A stretch of DNA of 64,000 bases from NCBI GenBank assembly GCA_963708245.1, contig OY970201.1, positions 5,890,001-5,954,000 of the forward strand. The letters run 5' to 3'. Below, in pieces: positions 33,169-41,820 of the stretch. This stretch comes from CAVYXK01 sp963708245. Lineage in GTDB: Bacteria > Pseudomonadota > Alphaproteobacteria > Acetobacterales > Acetobacteraceae. The notes beneath the pieces are model-generated. The model did not search any database, was not told the origin of the DNA, and saw nothing but the letters and a program-made list of their open reading frames with translations. How positions within the stretch are numbered: the stretch's first letter is position 1; each line of letters starts with the position of its first letter. Made by a program: the position numbers and the translations under genes.

Positions 33169-35556
33169 ATGGGCGCGAAGACCCCGGCGGGATCAAAGAT
33201 CGTTCGAGGCTGGCGGCTCGAGCTGATCTTCACCGGGGTGGTCGCCTTCCTTGCTGGAGTGGCGCTCTACGCGTCGGTGCTCATCACCCAGCGACAGGCG
33301 GTGCTGGATTCCGAAGCCCGCTACAATATTACTTGGCTGACCAGCCAGGCAGGGCTCGAATTGGCGCGGCTGGAGGCCATGGTCGGCGCCGCGCGGATCC
33401 CCGGAACAGGCATCGATCAGGACGACGTCCGGACCTGGTTCGACATCGTCGAGAACCGGCTTCAGGTCGTCTCCAATGGAGAAGTCGGTGCGTTCATCGC
33501 GGACCAGCCGGAACTGCACGGAATCGCCACCGAACTCCGCACCAGGCTGGCCCAGGTTCGAGCGTTGCCTGGCGGTTTCGATCGCCCGGAAACGGCTGGC
33601 CAGGTGCTGGCGCTGCTGATGCCGCTCAATCCCAAGCTGGCTCGGCTGTCCTCGACCGGCTACACGCTCAGCAGCAACATTGCTACCCGCGACCTCAACG
33701 ATCTGCTGCGGCTGCAATGGATCTTCTCGATCCTGCTTGGCGGGCTGGTACTGTGCGCGTTCGGACTGATCGGGCTGTTGTCCTGGCACAACCGGATCCT
33801 CAAACGCACGCATGTGGACCTCCGGCGTACAAGCGAAGACCTGCGGGCGCGCGACGTCGAGTTGCAGACCCAGAACGCCCGGTTCGACGCGGCGCTGAAC
33901 AATATGTCGCAGGCGCTCTGCATGGTTGATGCCGAGCAGCGGGTGATCGTCTGCAATGTCCGATTCCTCGAACTCTTCGGACTATCCGCCGACCGCGTAC
34001 GGCCCGGCATCGCCATCGCCGATGTGTTCGGCGCTATCCGCGCGAATGGCCGCTACGACCGGCGGATCATTGAGACGATCCAGCTCGAGCAGCTCTCCCT
34101 GGCCGCGACCGGCCGGCCTTGGCGATTCATCCAGGAGGATTCCGCGGGCCGGGCGCTGTCGGTTTCCCACCAGCCGATGGAGGACAGGGGGTGGGTCGCA
34201 ACCTATGAGGATATTAGCGAGCGGCGGCAGGCAGAAGCGCGCATCCGTTTCATGGCGCACCATGATGCGCTGACAGGCTTACCCAACCGGCTGCTGTTCC
34301 GCGAACGGATGGAGGCGGCGCTTGAACGCATCCGCCGGCCCAGCGACGCCCTGGCTGTGCTCTGCCTCGATCTCGACTATTTCAAGGACGTCAACGACAC
34401 CCTCGGCCACCCGGCCGGCGACGCATTGCTGGAAGCAGTCGCTCGCCGGCTGCGCGGCTGCGTTCGCACCGGTGATGTCGTGGCGCGGCTTGGCGGCGAC
34501 GAGTTCGCCATCCTGCAGTTCTCCGAAGAACAGCCTGGTGATGCGGAGTCGTTGGCGCAGCGGATCGTTGAGGCTCTGCGGCAGCCGTACCAAATCGAGG
34601 GCCAGCCGGCCATCGTAAGCGTCAGCATTGGCATCGCGATCGCCAGCGAGAGCGGCGTCAGCGCTGATTTGCTGCTGAAATGCGCCGATCTCGCGCTCTA
34701 TCGGGCCAAAGCCGATGGCCGGAGCACGTATCGGTTCTTCGAGGCGAGGATGGATGCCGAAATCCAGGCCCGTCGCGCAATCGAGCTCGATCTTCGCGAA
34801 GCGCTCGCACGCACCGAGCTCGAGGTGTTCTACCAGCCTGTATTGGATCTTCGCCGCCGGACCGTCAGCGGCTTCGAAGCGCTGCTGCGCTGGCGCCATC
34901 CGGAACGCGGAATGGTCTCGCCCGCGCAGTTCATCCCCATCGCCGAGGACCTTCGCTTGATTGCTCCAATCGGCGACTGGGTGCTGCGGCGGGCCTGCGA
35001 CGATGCCGGGTCCTGGCCGGAGCACGTGAAGATCGCCGTCAATCTCTCGCCCATGCAGTTCCGCACCGACGACTTGGTGTCCACGGTGGAACGCGCGCTG
35101 GCGCGGTCCGGCCTGCCGGCGCACCGGCTGGAGATCGAGATCACTGAATCGACGCTGCTGCAGAACAACGACAAGGTGATGTCCACGCTGCATCAGCTTC
35201 ACGCCCTTGGCGTGCGCATCGCCCTCGACGATTTCGGCACTGGTTACTCCAGCTTGAGCTACCTGCGCAGTTTTCCGTTCGACAAGATCAAGATCGACCA
35301 ATCCTTCGTTCGCGACATCGGCAGCCGCCCGGACTGTCTGGCCATCGTCACCTCGATCGCGTCGCTTGCCCGGCAACTTGGGATGAGCACGACGGCCGAG
35401 GGCGTGGAAACCGCCGAGCAGCTCACCGAGTTGCAGGCAGCAGGCTGCGACGAGGTTCAGGGGTTCTACTTCGATCGCCCGAAGCCGCTCGCCGCAACGC
35501 TCGCTTGGTTCGACGGCAGCGCCGAGCGCATGCGTGAAACGGCGGCGGCTGCCTGA
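33169..35556 (+). CDS. Membrane-anchored PAS-GGDEF-EAL cyclic-di-GMP enzyme
   Basis: A 795-aa bifunctional candidate. It has a membrane helix (about 13-35), a periplasmic sensor segment (36-180), a second helix (about 184-206), a coiled linker, a PAS domain (about 235-345), GGDEF (about 355-520) and EAL (about 535-785). GGDEF reads RLGGDEFAIL (442-446) with an RxxD inhibitory site (RTGD) five residues before it. EAL reads EALLRW (570 on) and keeps NLSPMQF, EITES, DDFGTGYSS, KIDQSF and EGVET. Both catalytic sites therefore look functional. The preceding gene encodes an exported molybdopterin-domain protein that could feed the periplasmic sensor. Confidence 0.93.
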   Translation: MGAKTPAGSKIVRGWRLELIFTGVVAFLAGVALYASVLITQRQAVLDSEARYNITWLTSQAGLELARLEAMVGAARIPGTGIDQDDVRTWFDIVENRLQVVSNGEVGAFIADQPELHGIATELRTRLAQVRALPGGFDRPETAGQVLALLMPLNPKLARLSSTGYTLSSNIATRDLNDLLRLQWIFSILLGGLVLCAFGLIGLLSWHNRILKRTHVDLRRTSEDLRARDVELQTQNARFDAALNNMSQALCMVDAEQRVIVCNVRFLELFGLSADRVRPGIAIADVFGAIRANGRYDRRIIETIQLEQLSLAATGRPWRFIQEDSAGRALSVSHQPMEDRGWVATYEDISERRQAEARIRFMAHHDALTGLPNRLLFRERMEAALERIRRPSDALAVLCLDLDYFKDVNDTLGHPAGDALLEAVARRLRGCVRTGDVVARLGGDEFAILQFSEEQPGDAESLAQRIVEALRQPYQIEGQPAIVSVSIGIAIASESGVSADLLLKCADLALYRAKADGRSTYRFFEARMDAEIQARRAIELDLREALARTELEVFYQPVLDLRRRTVSGFEALLRWRHPERGMVSPAQFIPIAEDLRLIAPIGDWVLRRACDDAGSWPEHVKIAVNLSPMQFRTDDLVSTVERALARSGLPAHRLEIEITESTLLQNNDKVMSTLHQLHALGVRIALDDFGTGYSSLSYLRSFPFDKIKIDQSFVRDIGSRPDCLAIVTSIASLARQLGMSTTAEGVETAEQLTELQAAGCDEVQGFYFDRPKPLAATLAWFDGSAERMRETAAAA

Positions 35557-36619
35557 CAGGCCTCAGGTCTCCGCCGTAACCCCCTCGTCAGCTCTTACCG
35601 CCGATCGGACGCCAGGAACGGCCGTCCATGTGTTTGCCAGTGCGACGATCGTCTCGGTGCGCGAGTTCGGAGCCACGTCCGACTCTTCCCGGAAGCCGTG
35701 CCAAGCCACATCCGACCGTCAGATTATTTCACGATTTCAGCGTATTATGACATGTTCCTAAGCCCTGCTCCGGGTCGCGATGACGCTCGGGCCTCACTGG
35801 GGCCTCAAGGACGGGGAGGCGGGCAGGCCGGGCCGACCTGCTGATGGCCCGCCGTGCTGGTCGCACAGCAGCCGGCGAGCCATCAGCAGAAGGCGAGCGA
35901 GGCGCCGATCCCGGCCACCCTCATCCTCCTCTTCCTCCTCCTCGTCTTCGTCCTCGTCTTCCTCCTCACGCGCTCCCGCGCTCCGGTGCTGCGCTCCCGG
36001 AGCAGGCGGGCGAGCAGCAAACGGCGCAGGCGGCGTCGGCGGGCGATGCCGCCCGCGATCAGCAGGCGGACCAGCCGGCGATCCTCGCTGCCCGCCTCCT
36101 CCTCCCCGTCCTCCTCCTCGTCCTCCCCGTCCTCCCGCTCGCTCCGCTCCTTGATCAGGCGGGCGAGCAGAAGGCGGCGCACGCGGCGCCGGCGCACCGC
36201 TCCCCCCGCAACGAGCAGACGAACCCCGCCAGAGCCTTGCGGGAGGTGGATGATCCGCAGCGAGCCGGAAAATTGGTCCGTGAAGGCGGATGCGGACGCA
36301 TGTCTACCGCCAACGTTCAAGCCGACCCAGCACGGACGACGGTTCTCAGGATCGTGCCGGCCCGAGCAGATGCAGCGCAGCAATAATGATCAGGATCTGC
36401 TGGAAGTCGCGACGAAGCCCGCCGTGCGCCATGGGAGGAGCGTGGGCTAACATGACTGCCAGGTAATTAGCCGGGCCTCGGTAACAACTGAGGCTGCGTG
36501 AGGGAAGCTTCGACCAAACGGCTTCGTCTGATTGTGCACGCGGCCTCATGGACGGGTAGCCAGCCGGTGTGTGAGCCGACGTCACGTCCCGACGAAAGAT
36601 ATCGCCGCAGGAGGAACCC
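35557..36619. other. 1-kb region with no intact gene, contains a decayed repeat gene
   Basis: Between the GGDEF-EAL and AI-2E genes I find no intact, family-like frame. The first ~220 bases hold only short frames plus a small direct repeat (GGAGCCACGTCCGAC near 35669 and AGCCACATCCGAC near 35704). From about 35854 to 36240 lies a low-complexity repeat described separately. The last 200 bases hold the promoter region of the AI-2E gene, with GGAGGA just before its ATG. Confidence 0.5.
35854..36240 (+). repeat. Low-complexity ~150-bp repeats, remains of a Leu/Ala/Gln-rich membrane protein gene
   Basis: Two to three imperfect units recur about every 150 bp, each with a GC-rich part (GGGCGAGCAGCAAACGGCGC at 36008; GGGCGAGCAGAAGGCGGCGC at 36162) and a CTC/GTC/TTC-rich part. 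On the plus strand the latter encodes hydrophobic helices: TLILLFLLLVFVLVFLL in one frame and LLLPVLLLVLPVLPLAPLL in another. They are separated by Gln/Ala-rich stretches such as EQAGEQQTAQAAS. The helices fall in two frames, so a shift near 35985 would have broken a small repeated membrane protein. The minus strand reads as acidic/basic low complexity. No family is recognised and coding is unproven. Confidence 0.45.
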
Positions 36620-37708
36620 ATGGACTCGCCCGCGACTGACGATCATGCGATCGAAAAAAGGTTCGCCTCCCAACTTCTGGACGTACTCATCCGCGCCGGC
36701 ATTGTCCTGGCAGTGGCGATGCTCTGCTATCGGGTGTTCGCGCCATTCCTGACGTTGACAATCTGGGCACTAATCCTTGCGGTGGTGCTGTACCCCCTTC
36801 ACCGGGCAATCGCCGGCAGGCTGAATGGCAGAAACGGAATTTCGGCGGTCCTGCTGGTGTTTCTCGGCATTGCACTCGTTGTCGTGCCAACGGCTGTGCT
36901 GATGAATTCGCTGGGCGACACCGCTCAGAGTTTCATTACGAGCGTGCAGACCAACTCTGTCGAAATACCATCGCCGCCTGACCGCGTGGCCGCCTGGCCT
37001 TTGGTGGGCAAGAAGCTCTATGAAACCTGGTCTCGAGCGCATGACGATTTGCCCGGCCTGGTGCAAAGCCTGCAGCCGAAGATCGGCGAGCTGGCCAGGG
37101 CCGGGCTTGGTTTGATCGCCAGCATTGCGGGCGCGATGCTGTCGTTCCTCGGCTCCTTCATCCTCGCAGGTATCTTCATGGCGTTCGGCGAGCCAGGGGC
37201 ACGAGCCTGCCAGGCTATATTCCAGCGTGTTGCTGGCCTGGAACGCGGCGAGGAATTTACGAGGCTTTCCACGGCGACTATCCGGGCGGTCGCGCAGGGT
37301 GTAGTGGGCGTGGCTCTCATCCAGGCCATTATCGTCGGACTGTCCCTGCTGGTCGCCGGGGTGCCATGGGCCGGCGCATTGGCGGGGATTGTTTTGGTCC
37401 TCGGCATTGCCCAGGTACCGGCCGTGATCGTTATCCTGCCGGCGATCGCGTACGTCTGGATGCGCGGAAACTATGGAAGCGTTGAGGCGATCTTGTATAC
37501 CAGCCTGCTCCTTGTCTCCGGAATGGCCGACAACATACTCAAGCCGCTTATGCTCGGCCGCGGCGTTAACGTGCCGATGCCGATAATCCTGGTGGGAGCC
37601 CTGGGCGGCATGGCAGCCGCGGGGATTCTTGGCATGTTCGTCGGGGCGACGTTGCTGGCGTTGGCCTATCAGGTGTTCAAGGGGTGGGTCGAGGAAAATC
37701 AGGAATAA
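36620..37708 (+). CDS. AI-2E family transporter
   Basis: A 362-aa inner-membrane protein of the AI-2E transporter family (TqsA/YdiK/PerM group). It has N-terminal helices FLTLTIWALILAVVLYPLHR, the long soluble loop (about 105-160), and the conserved C-terminal block WAGALAGIVLVLGIAQVPAV, then GVNVPMPIILVGALGGMAA. Family members export quorum signals, ions or other solutes; substrate cannot be deduced. ATG 36620 follows GGAGGAACCC. It stands alone after the repeat region. Confidence 0.9.
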   Translation: MDSPATDDHAIEKRFASQLLDVLIRAGIVLAVAMLCYRVFAPFLTLTIWALILAVVLYPLHRAIAGRLNGRNGISAVLLVFLGIALVVVPTAVLMNSLGDTAQSFITSVQTNSVEIPSPPDRVAAWPLVGKKLYETWSRAHDDLPGLVQSLQPKIGELARAGLGLIASIAGAMLSFLGSFILAGIFMAFGEPGARACQAIFQRVAGLERGEEFTRLSTATIRAVAQGVVGVALIQAIIVGLSLLVAGVPWAGALAGIVLVLGIAQVPAVIVILPAIAYVWMRGNYGSVEAILYTSLLLVSGMADNILKPLMLGRGVNVPMPIILVGALGGMAAAGILGMFVGATLLALAYQVFKGWVEENQE

Positions 37709-38001
37709 CATTCTCCTCTCCCTACCGAAAATCTCATCCGGGCTGGCACAGATGCAGCGATAGGCTACCCTCGCACCGGCATGATCGACCTTTTGAAGCT
37801 GGTTGATCCGCTCCAGGCGGCTCTCGCCTGACGGATTGCCGACGAAGCTTTGCAGCATGGCTGTGCCAGCATAGGACCCGACAGCACAAGCAAGGTTGCC
37901 GCGCGGAGTTTTGATCGGCATTCGCCGCCGGTTGATTTCATCTACTTGTCATCATAGCTTGCTGCCATGTTCACCTTCATCCGGCCACGAAGGCCGTTGA
38001 T

Positions 38002-38367
38002 ATGAGCGATCTTTTCGCCCCGCCCGGTGGCTGGCGCGTGCGCATCGTCGATCTCTCGGCCGGCGTTCCTGACAGCGTCGTCGAGGAGATCGATGGATTT
38101 GAGACACTGATGCAGGCCAATGCATTTGCGCGCCGTTACGTACGCGATTCGGTGGAGCGCTGCCGCACCCCCGGAGCAACCACCAAGGAGGTGCTGGAAG
38201 CCTGGTTCGCCTACGGCGAGGATGCCGACGTACCGGACGCCGGCGAAGCGGGCTGGCGCAGCGCCACCGAACTGGGCGATTTCGCCGATCATCCGGCTGG
38301 CGCCGAGGAGCGGGACTGGCGCGCACTCGATCCCCGCCGCCTCGACGAGGACGAAGACGACACCTGA
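38002..38367 (+). CDS. Conserved small acidic hypothetical protein
   Basis: A 121-aa soluble protein: MSDLFAPPGGWRVRIVDLSA, a central FETLMQANAFARRYVRDSVE, and a very acidic C-terminus ending DEDEDDT. I recognise no domain. The codon usage fits the host, and the sequence has the feel of an alphaproteobacterial core orphan. It precedes the phasin gene on the same strand by 126 bp. Confidence 0.75.
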   Translation: MSDLFAPPGGWRVRIVDLSAGVPDSVVEEIDGFETLMQANAFARRYVRDSVERCRTPGATTKEVLEAWFAYGEDADVPDAGEAGWRSATELGDFADHPAGAEERDWRALDPRRLDEDEDDT

Positions 38368-38493
38368 CCCCGCCTCCGAAGGCGAGAGCCAAGCCCGAAA
38401 CAGGTGGGCCCTGCATTAAATTTCGATCCCATGGAACTCTCCAGCCTCCGATTCATTCAACAGTCTGTATTGAGCTGGAAGGGAGAATCCCAA

Positions 38494-39177
38494 GTGTCCG
38501 AAGCAAGGAAAACGCAACACGGGACTCGCGAAGCACGCGAGGGCGTGCACCACGCGCGCGAAGCCGCGCATTCGGCTGCTGATTCTGCGACGCGCGGCGC
38601 GCGCGAGACACTCGGTCGTGCCGAAGACGTATTCGACCACACCGCCGAAGATGCACGTGACATCAGTATGAGCGTGGCCGACACTGTGGCCCGCACGGCC
38701 GATGTTGCACTAGAGATAACAGAACGGGTGGCCGAGCAGGGCCGCGACGCCATGTGGCGAGGTCTGTGCGCGGCGGCCGGGGTGAACGGCCGCTTGGCGG
38801 ATGTCGGCTACGGCCGCAGCCACCGCGCGCTGGAACAGTCCGCGCGCACCTTGGAGCTTTATCGAGAGGCCGGCGAGGCCACTGCCGAGCATATGCAGGC
38901 ACTGTTTGTCAGCGGTTTGTCGCTCACCCGCGGTATCCAGGAACTGCAGCTCGTCGCGCTGCGAATGCTCGACAACGCCGCCGAGCGCGGCGCGCACAAG
39001 CCGCGCGACCTGCTGCGTTGCCGGTCGATGACGGACTTGGCGGAAATGCAGCGTGATCTCTGCATGGACTCCGTGAATTACGCGATGGAGGCCAGCTCGA
39101 CCTTGCTGCAGATCGCCGGCCGGGTCGCGCAGGAAGCGATGCGCCCGTTGCACGGCCGTGCTGCCGCACGCACCTGA
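38494..39177 (+). CDS. Phasin-family protein
   Basis: The 227-aa protein is almost all amphipathic helix: an Ala/Glu/Arg/His-rich N-terminus (AREGVHHAREAAHSAADSAT), then LELYREAGEATAEHMQALF and a phasin-type C-terminal helix MQRDLCMDSVNYAMEASSTL. Phasins coat polyhydroxyalkanoate granules. GTG 38494 has AAGGGAGA upstream and gives a normal length; an in-frame start at 38404 would add 30 unrelated residues. No PHA synthase lies in the window. Confidence 0.82.
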   Translation: MSEARKTQHGTREAREGVHHAREAAHSAADSATRGARETLGRAEDVFDHTAEDARDISMSVADTVARTADVALEITERVAEQGRDAMWRGLCAAAGVNGRLADVGYGRSHRALEQSARTLELYREAGEATAEHMQALFVSGLSLTRGIQELQLVALRMLDNAAERGAHKPRDLLRCRSMTDLAEMQRDLCMDSVNYAMEASSTLLQIAGRVAQEAMRPLHGRAAART

Positions 39178-39260
39178 ACCAAGCCGATCACAATCCGGCT
39201 TGCCGGCCAGGGCTGGCAGCGTGAGACTCCTCCCGGATGCTCCCCGGGAGGAGGACTGCC

Positions 39261-40307
39261 ATGAACGACACCCCCGCCGCGCGCAGAGCCGAGCGCGAGG
39301 AGTTCTATGACCGGATCGGCGCCCACAGCCTTGCTCCGCTGTGGGAGCGGCTGCATTCGCTGGTCACGCGCGCGCCTGTCACCCCTGCGCTGCCGGCGTA
39401 CTGGGACTACGACAACGTGGTGCGGCCCTATCTGCTGCAAGCCGGCAGCCTGATCACCGCGAAAGAAGCCGAGCGCCGCGTGTTGATCCTGGAGAACCCG
39501 GGACTGTCCGGCCAGACCTCCATCACGCATTCGCTGTTCGCCGGATTGCAGCTCATTCTGCCGGGTGAGGTAGCGCCCGCGCATCGGCACAGCCAGTCGG
39601 CGCTGCGCTTCATCATCGAAGGAAGCGGTGCCTACACCGCGGTCGAAGGCGAGCGCACCCTGATGCAGCCGGGCGATTTCGTCATCACGCCGTCCTGGAC
39701 CTGGCACGATCACGGCAACGACACCGACCAGCCAATGGTCTGGCTGGACGGGCTCGACATCCCGATCGTGCGCCTGTTCGACGCCGGTTTCGCCGAGCCG
39801 GCGAATGCAGAAACGCAGGTGGTGACGCGGCCAGTGGGCGACAGCCAGGCCCGCTTCGGCCAGAATATGCTGCCTGTCGATTGGACGCCGACGACGAAGA
39901 GCTCGCCGGTGTTTGCCTATCCGTACGAACGCTCGCGCGAGGCACTGGCAGCACTCACGCGCAACGATGCGCCCGATGCGTGCCACGGCCACAAGCTGCG
40001 CTACGTCAATCCCGCCAGCGGCGAGCATGCAATGCCCACGATCGGTGCCTTCATGCAGCTTCTCCCCAGCGGTTTCGTCACCGCCCCATATCGCTCCACC
40101 GACGGCACCGTCTATGTGGCGGTGGAAGGCGAAGGCGAGACGGTGATCGGCGAAACGACGTTCCGCTGGAAGCCGCGGGATGTGTTCGTGGTTCCGAGCT
40201 GGCATTGGCATCACCACAGCGCTGCGAGCGAGGCGGTGCTGTTCAGCTTCTCCGACCGCCCGGTGCAGGAAAAGCTAGGGCTCTGGCGCGAAGAGCGTGG
40301 CGCGTAG
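39261..40307 (+). CDS. Gentisate 1,2-dioxygenase-like cupin enzyme
   Basis: A 348-aa bicupin dioxygenase. The first cupin has PAHRHSQSALRFIIEGSGAY with the iron histidines, and the second half has FRWKPRDVFVVPSWHWHHHS. The N-terminus (EREEFYDRIGAHSLAPLWERL) and GAFMQLLPSGFVTAPYRSTD are typical of gentisate 1,2-dioxygenases, which cut gentisate to maleylpyruvate. The nearby FAD hydroxylase and aromatic-acid transporter support this role. ATG 39261 has GGGAGGAGG upstream. 1-hydroxy-2-naphthoate or salicylate dioxygenases are close relatives and remain possible. Confidence 0.88.
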   Translation: MNDTPAARRAEREEFYDRIGAHSLAPLWERLHSLVTRAPVTPALPAYWDYDNVVRPYLLQAGSLITAKEAERRVLILENPGLSGQTSITHSLFAGLQLILPGEVAPAHRHSQSALRFIIEGSGAYTAVEGERTLMQPGDFVITPSWTWHDHGNDTDQPMVWLDGLDIPIVRLFDAGFAEPANAETQVVTRPVGDSQARFGQNMLPVDWTPTTKSSPVFAYPYERSREALAALTRNDAPDACHGHKLRYVNPASGEHAMPTIGAFMQLLPSGFVTAPYRSTDGTVYVAVEGEGETVIGETTFRWKPRDVFVVPSWHWHHHSAASEAVLFSFSDRPVQEKLGLWREERGA

Positions 40308-41343
40308 TGGCGGCGGCGAACGAAAACCACCTCTCCCGCAGAGCGGGAGAGGTGGGCGTGGCCCTTCCCGCGAGGGCTGGCTTCGCAAAGCCGCCTGGCT
40401 GGATCTGCACCCGCCAGAGATCGCCGCACTCCTGCAGCCAGTAATTGGAGACGCAACGATCCTCGCTGTGCAGCCCGTGACCGGCGGCCTCGTCAACACC
40501 AACCTGAAGATCACGCTTGACCACCCGCTGAACACCGTTCTGCTGCGCCTGTTCCAGCGCGAGCCACTTAAGGCGCGGATTGAGGCGGCGCTGGACGCAC
40601 TGCTCGGCGACGTTGTGCCACGGGCGCGGTTCCTGCATTTCGATGAAACCAATCCGGTGACGGGCCACCCCTATGCGGTTCTGCAATGGATCGACGGCGT
40701 CCAGCTAGGCGCGGCGGCAAGCGCGGCCGACGAAGCGGCACTGGCCGAGCTTGGCGCCCGGACCGGTGCGGTGCTGGCACAGATACATGCCTTCCACTTC
40801 GACCGGCACGGCTTCTTCGCCGCCGATCTCAGCGTGCCCGCCGGCATCGATCTCGATCGCGCCGGATTGCTCGCCTTCATATGGCAGTGCCTATGCGACG
40901 GGCCAGGCGGCGAGCGGCTCGGTGCGGAGCTGACAGCGCGACTGTTCGCCTTCGTGGAACGTGAAGGCGATCGGCTGAACGCTTGGCTGGGCGTGCCGGC
41001 CCTGACCCATGCCGATTTCAACCCGAGCAACATCCTGGTGCGCTGCGAGGAAGAGGCGTGGCGTATCGCCGCAGTGCTGGACTGGGAATTCGCCCTGAGC
41101 GCAACGCCTGCGCTGGATTTCGGCAACCTGCTGCGTCCGCCGTTCGGAGAGCAGGCCGGCTTCGTTCAGGGCTTGGCGCAAGGTTATAGCATCGCCGGCG
41201 GCTTCCTGCCGGACGACTGGTTGCACATCGCGCGGATCGCCGACCTGTTCGCCTGGGCGGATTTACTGGGCCGGCGCAGCGAAGATCCCGCACTGACCGC
41301 AGACGCGAGGCGAATCATCACCGCGACGCTCGCAATCGGCTAA
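40297..41343 (+). CDS. APH-family phosphotransferase
   Basis: A kinase-like protein of the aminoglycoside phosphotransferase/choline-kinase superfamily. It shows the catalytic loop THADFNPSNILV and the metal motif AVLDWEFALSATPALDFGNL, with an N-lobe around VQPVTGGLVNTNLKITL. The substrate is unknown; homologues phosphorylate small alcohols, amino sugars or macrolides. The only strong in-frame start is GTG 40297, which overlaps the dioxygenase gene by 11 bp. It makes the first ~30 residues (rich in Pro, Gly, Arg) come from a dispersed palindromic repeat, so the true N-terminus is uncertain and may have been altered by insertion of the repeat. Confidence 0.8.
   Translation: MARSGGGERKPPLPQSGRGGRGPSREGWLRKAAWLDLHPPEIAALLQPVIGDATILAVQPVTGGLVNTNLKITLDHPLNTVLLRLFQREPLKARIEAALDALLGDVVPRARFLHFDETNPVTGHPYAVLQWIDGVQLGAAASAADEAALAELGARTGAVLAQIHAFHFDRHGFFAADLSVPAGIDLDRAGLLAFIWQCLCDGPGGERLGAELTARLFAFVEREGDRLNAWLGVPALTHADFNPSNILVRCEEEAWRIAAVLDWEFALSATPALDFGNLLRPPFGEQAGFVQGLAQGYSIAGGFLPDDWLHIARIADLFAWADLLGRRSEDPALTADARRIITATLAIG
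40328..40354. repeat. Dispersed palindromic repeat, copy 1
   Basis: CACCTCTCCCGC-AGA-GCGGGAGAGGTG forms a perfect 12-bp stem with a 3-base loop. A second copy is at 44903-44925 and a rearranged relative at 59515-59588. It lies at the start of the phosphotransferase gene. Confidence 0.75.
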
Positions 41344-41474
41344 GGGCCCTAGCAACACGTCCCACCCTTTCGCGGCAGGTGCGCCACCAGGGACCAATCA
41401 TCCAGTCTTCGTGCACTGCCCACTGTCCGAACCGACGACCGCTTCGGGCGAGGGGCGCCGTTCCAGCGCGTCGC

Positions 41475-41729
41475 TCAGTACTTTACGTGGCAACCTGGCG
41501 CATCGGGATGTGCACCGCAACCGCCCGCAGTCGCGTTCAACCGCTCACGCGGTTCAGGCTTGGCGAGCACCGTGCCTCCCTCGGTCATGCCGTGGGCTGT
41601 GCACTCACAATACCCGTCGAGGGGCATGGTGGTGGCGCACATCAATCTGCCGGTCTGGCAGACGTTCGCGAATGCGGGACCGCCAGTGAGCGCGGCGGCA
41701 GCGAGGAGTGCGAAGGTCAGATGTCGCAT
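41475..41729 (-). CDS. Small secreted cysteine-rich protein
   Basis: An 84-aa protein with a clean signal peptide (MRHLTFALLAAAALTGGPAFA) and a short mature part with six cysteines (ANVCQTGRLMCATTM, YCECTAHG, GCGAHPDAPGC). They could form disulfides in the periplasm. No family is recognised. It lies antisense between the phosphotransferase and FAD hydroxylase genes. Confidence 0.7.
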   Translation of the reverse strand: MRHLTFALLAAAALTGGPAFANVCQTGRLMCATTMPLDGYCECTAHGMTEGGTVLAKPEPRERLNATAGGCGAHPDAPGCHVKY

Positions 41730-41820
41730 GCTGAGAGGCCCTCCATTTTACGAGCGGCACATGCGTGGATGTAGCGCCGGTGCCCTTGGCCGGCGCTGCC
41801 GATTACCCGACACTCGACGC

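Noticed and set aside
34279..35376. Long minus-strand frame opposite the GGDEF-EAL gene
   Set aside because: Shadow of a strongly conserved gene; no ribosome site or recognisable domain.
35854..36240. Possible CRISPR array
   Set aside because: Units are about 150 bp, imperfect and few; there are no short exact repeats with unique spacers.
36770..37921. 383-codon minus-strand frame opposite the AI-2E transporter
   Set aside because: Mostly antisense of a clear membrane protein, composition unlike a real protein. Its first part lies in the intergenic gap but shows no family.
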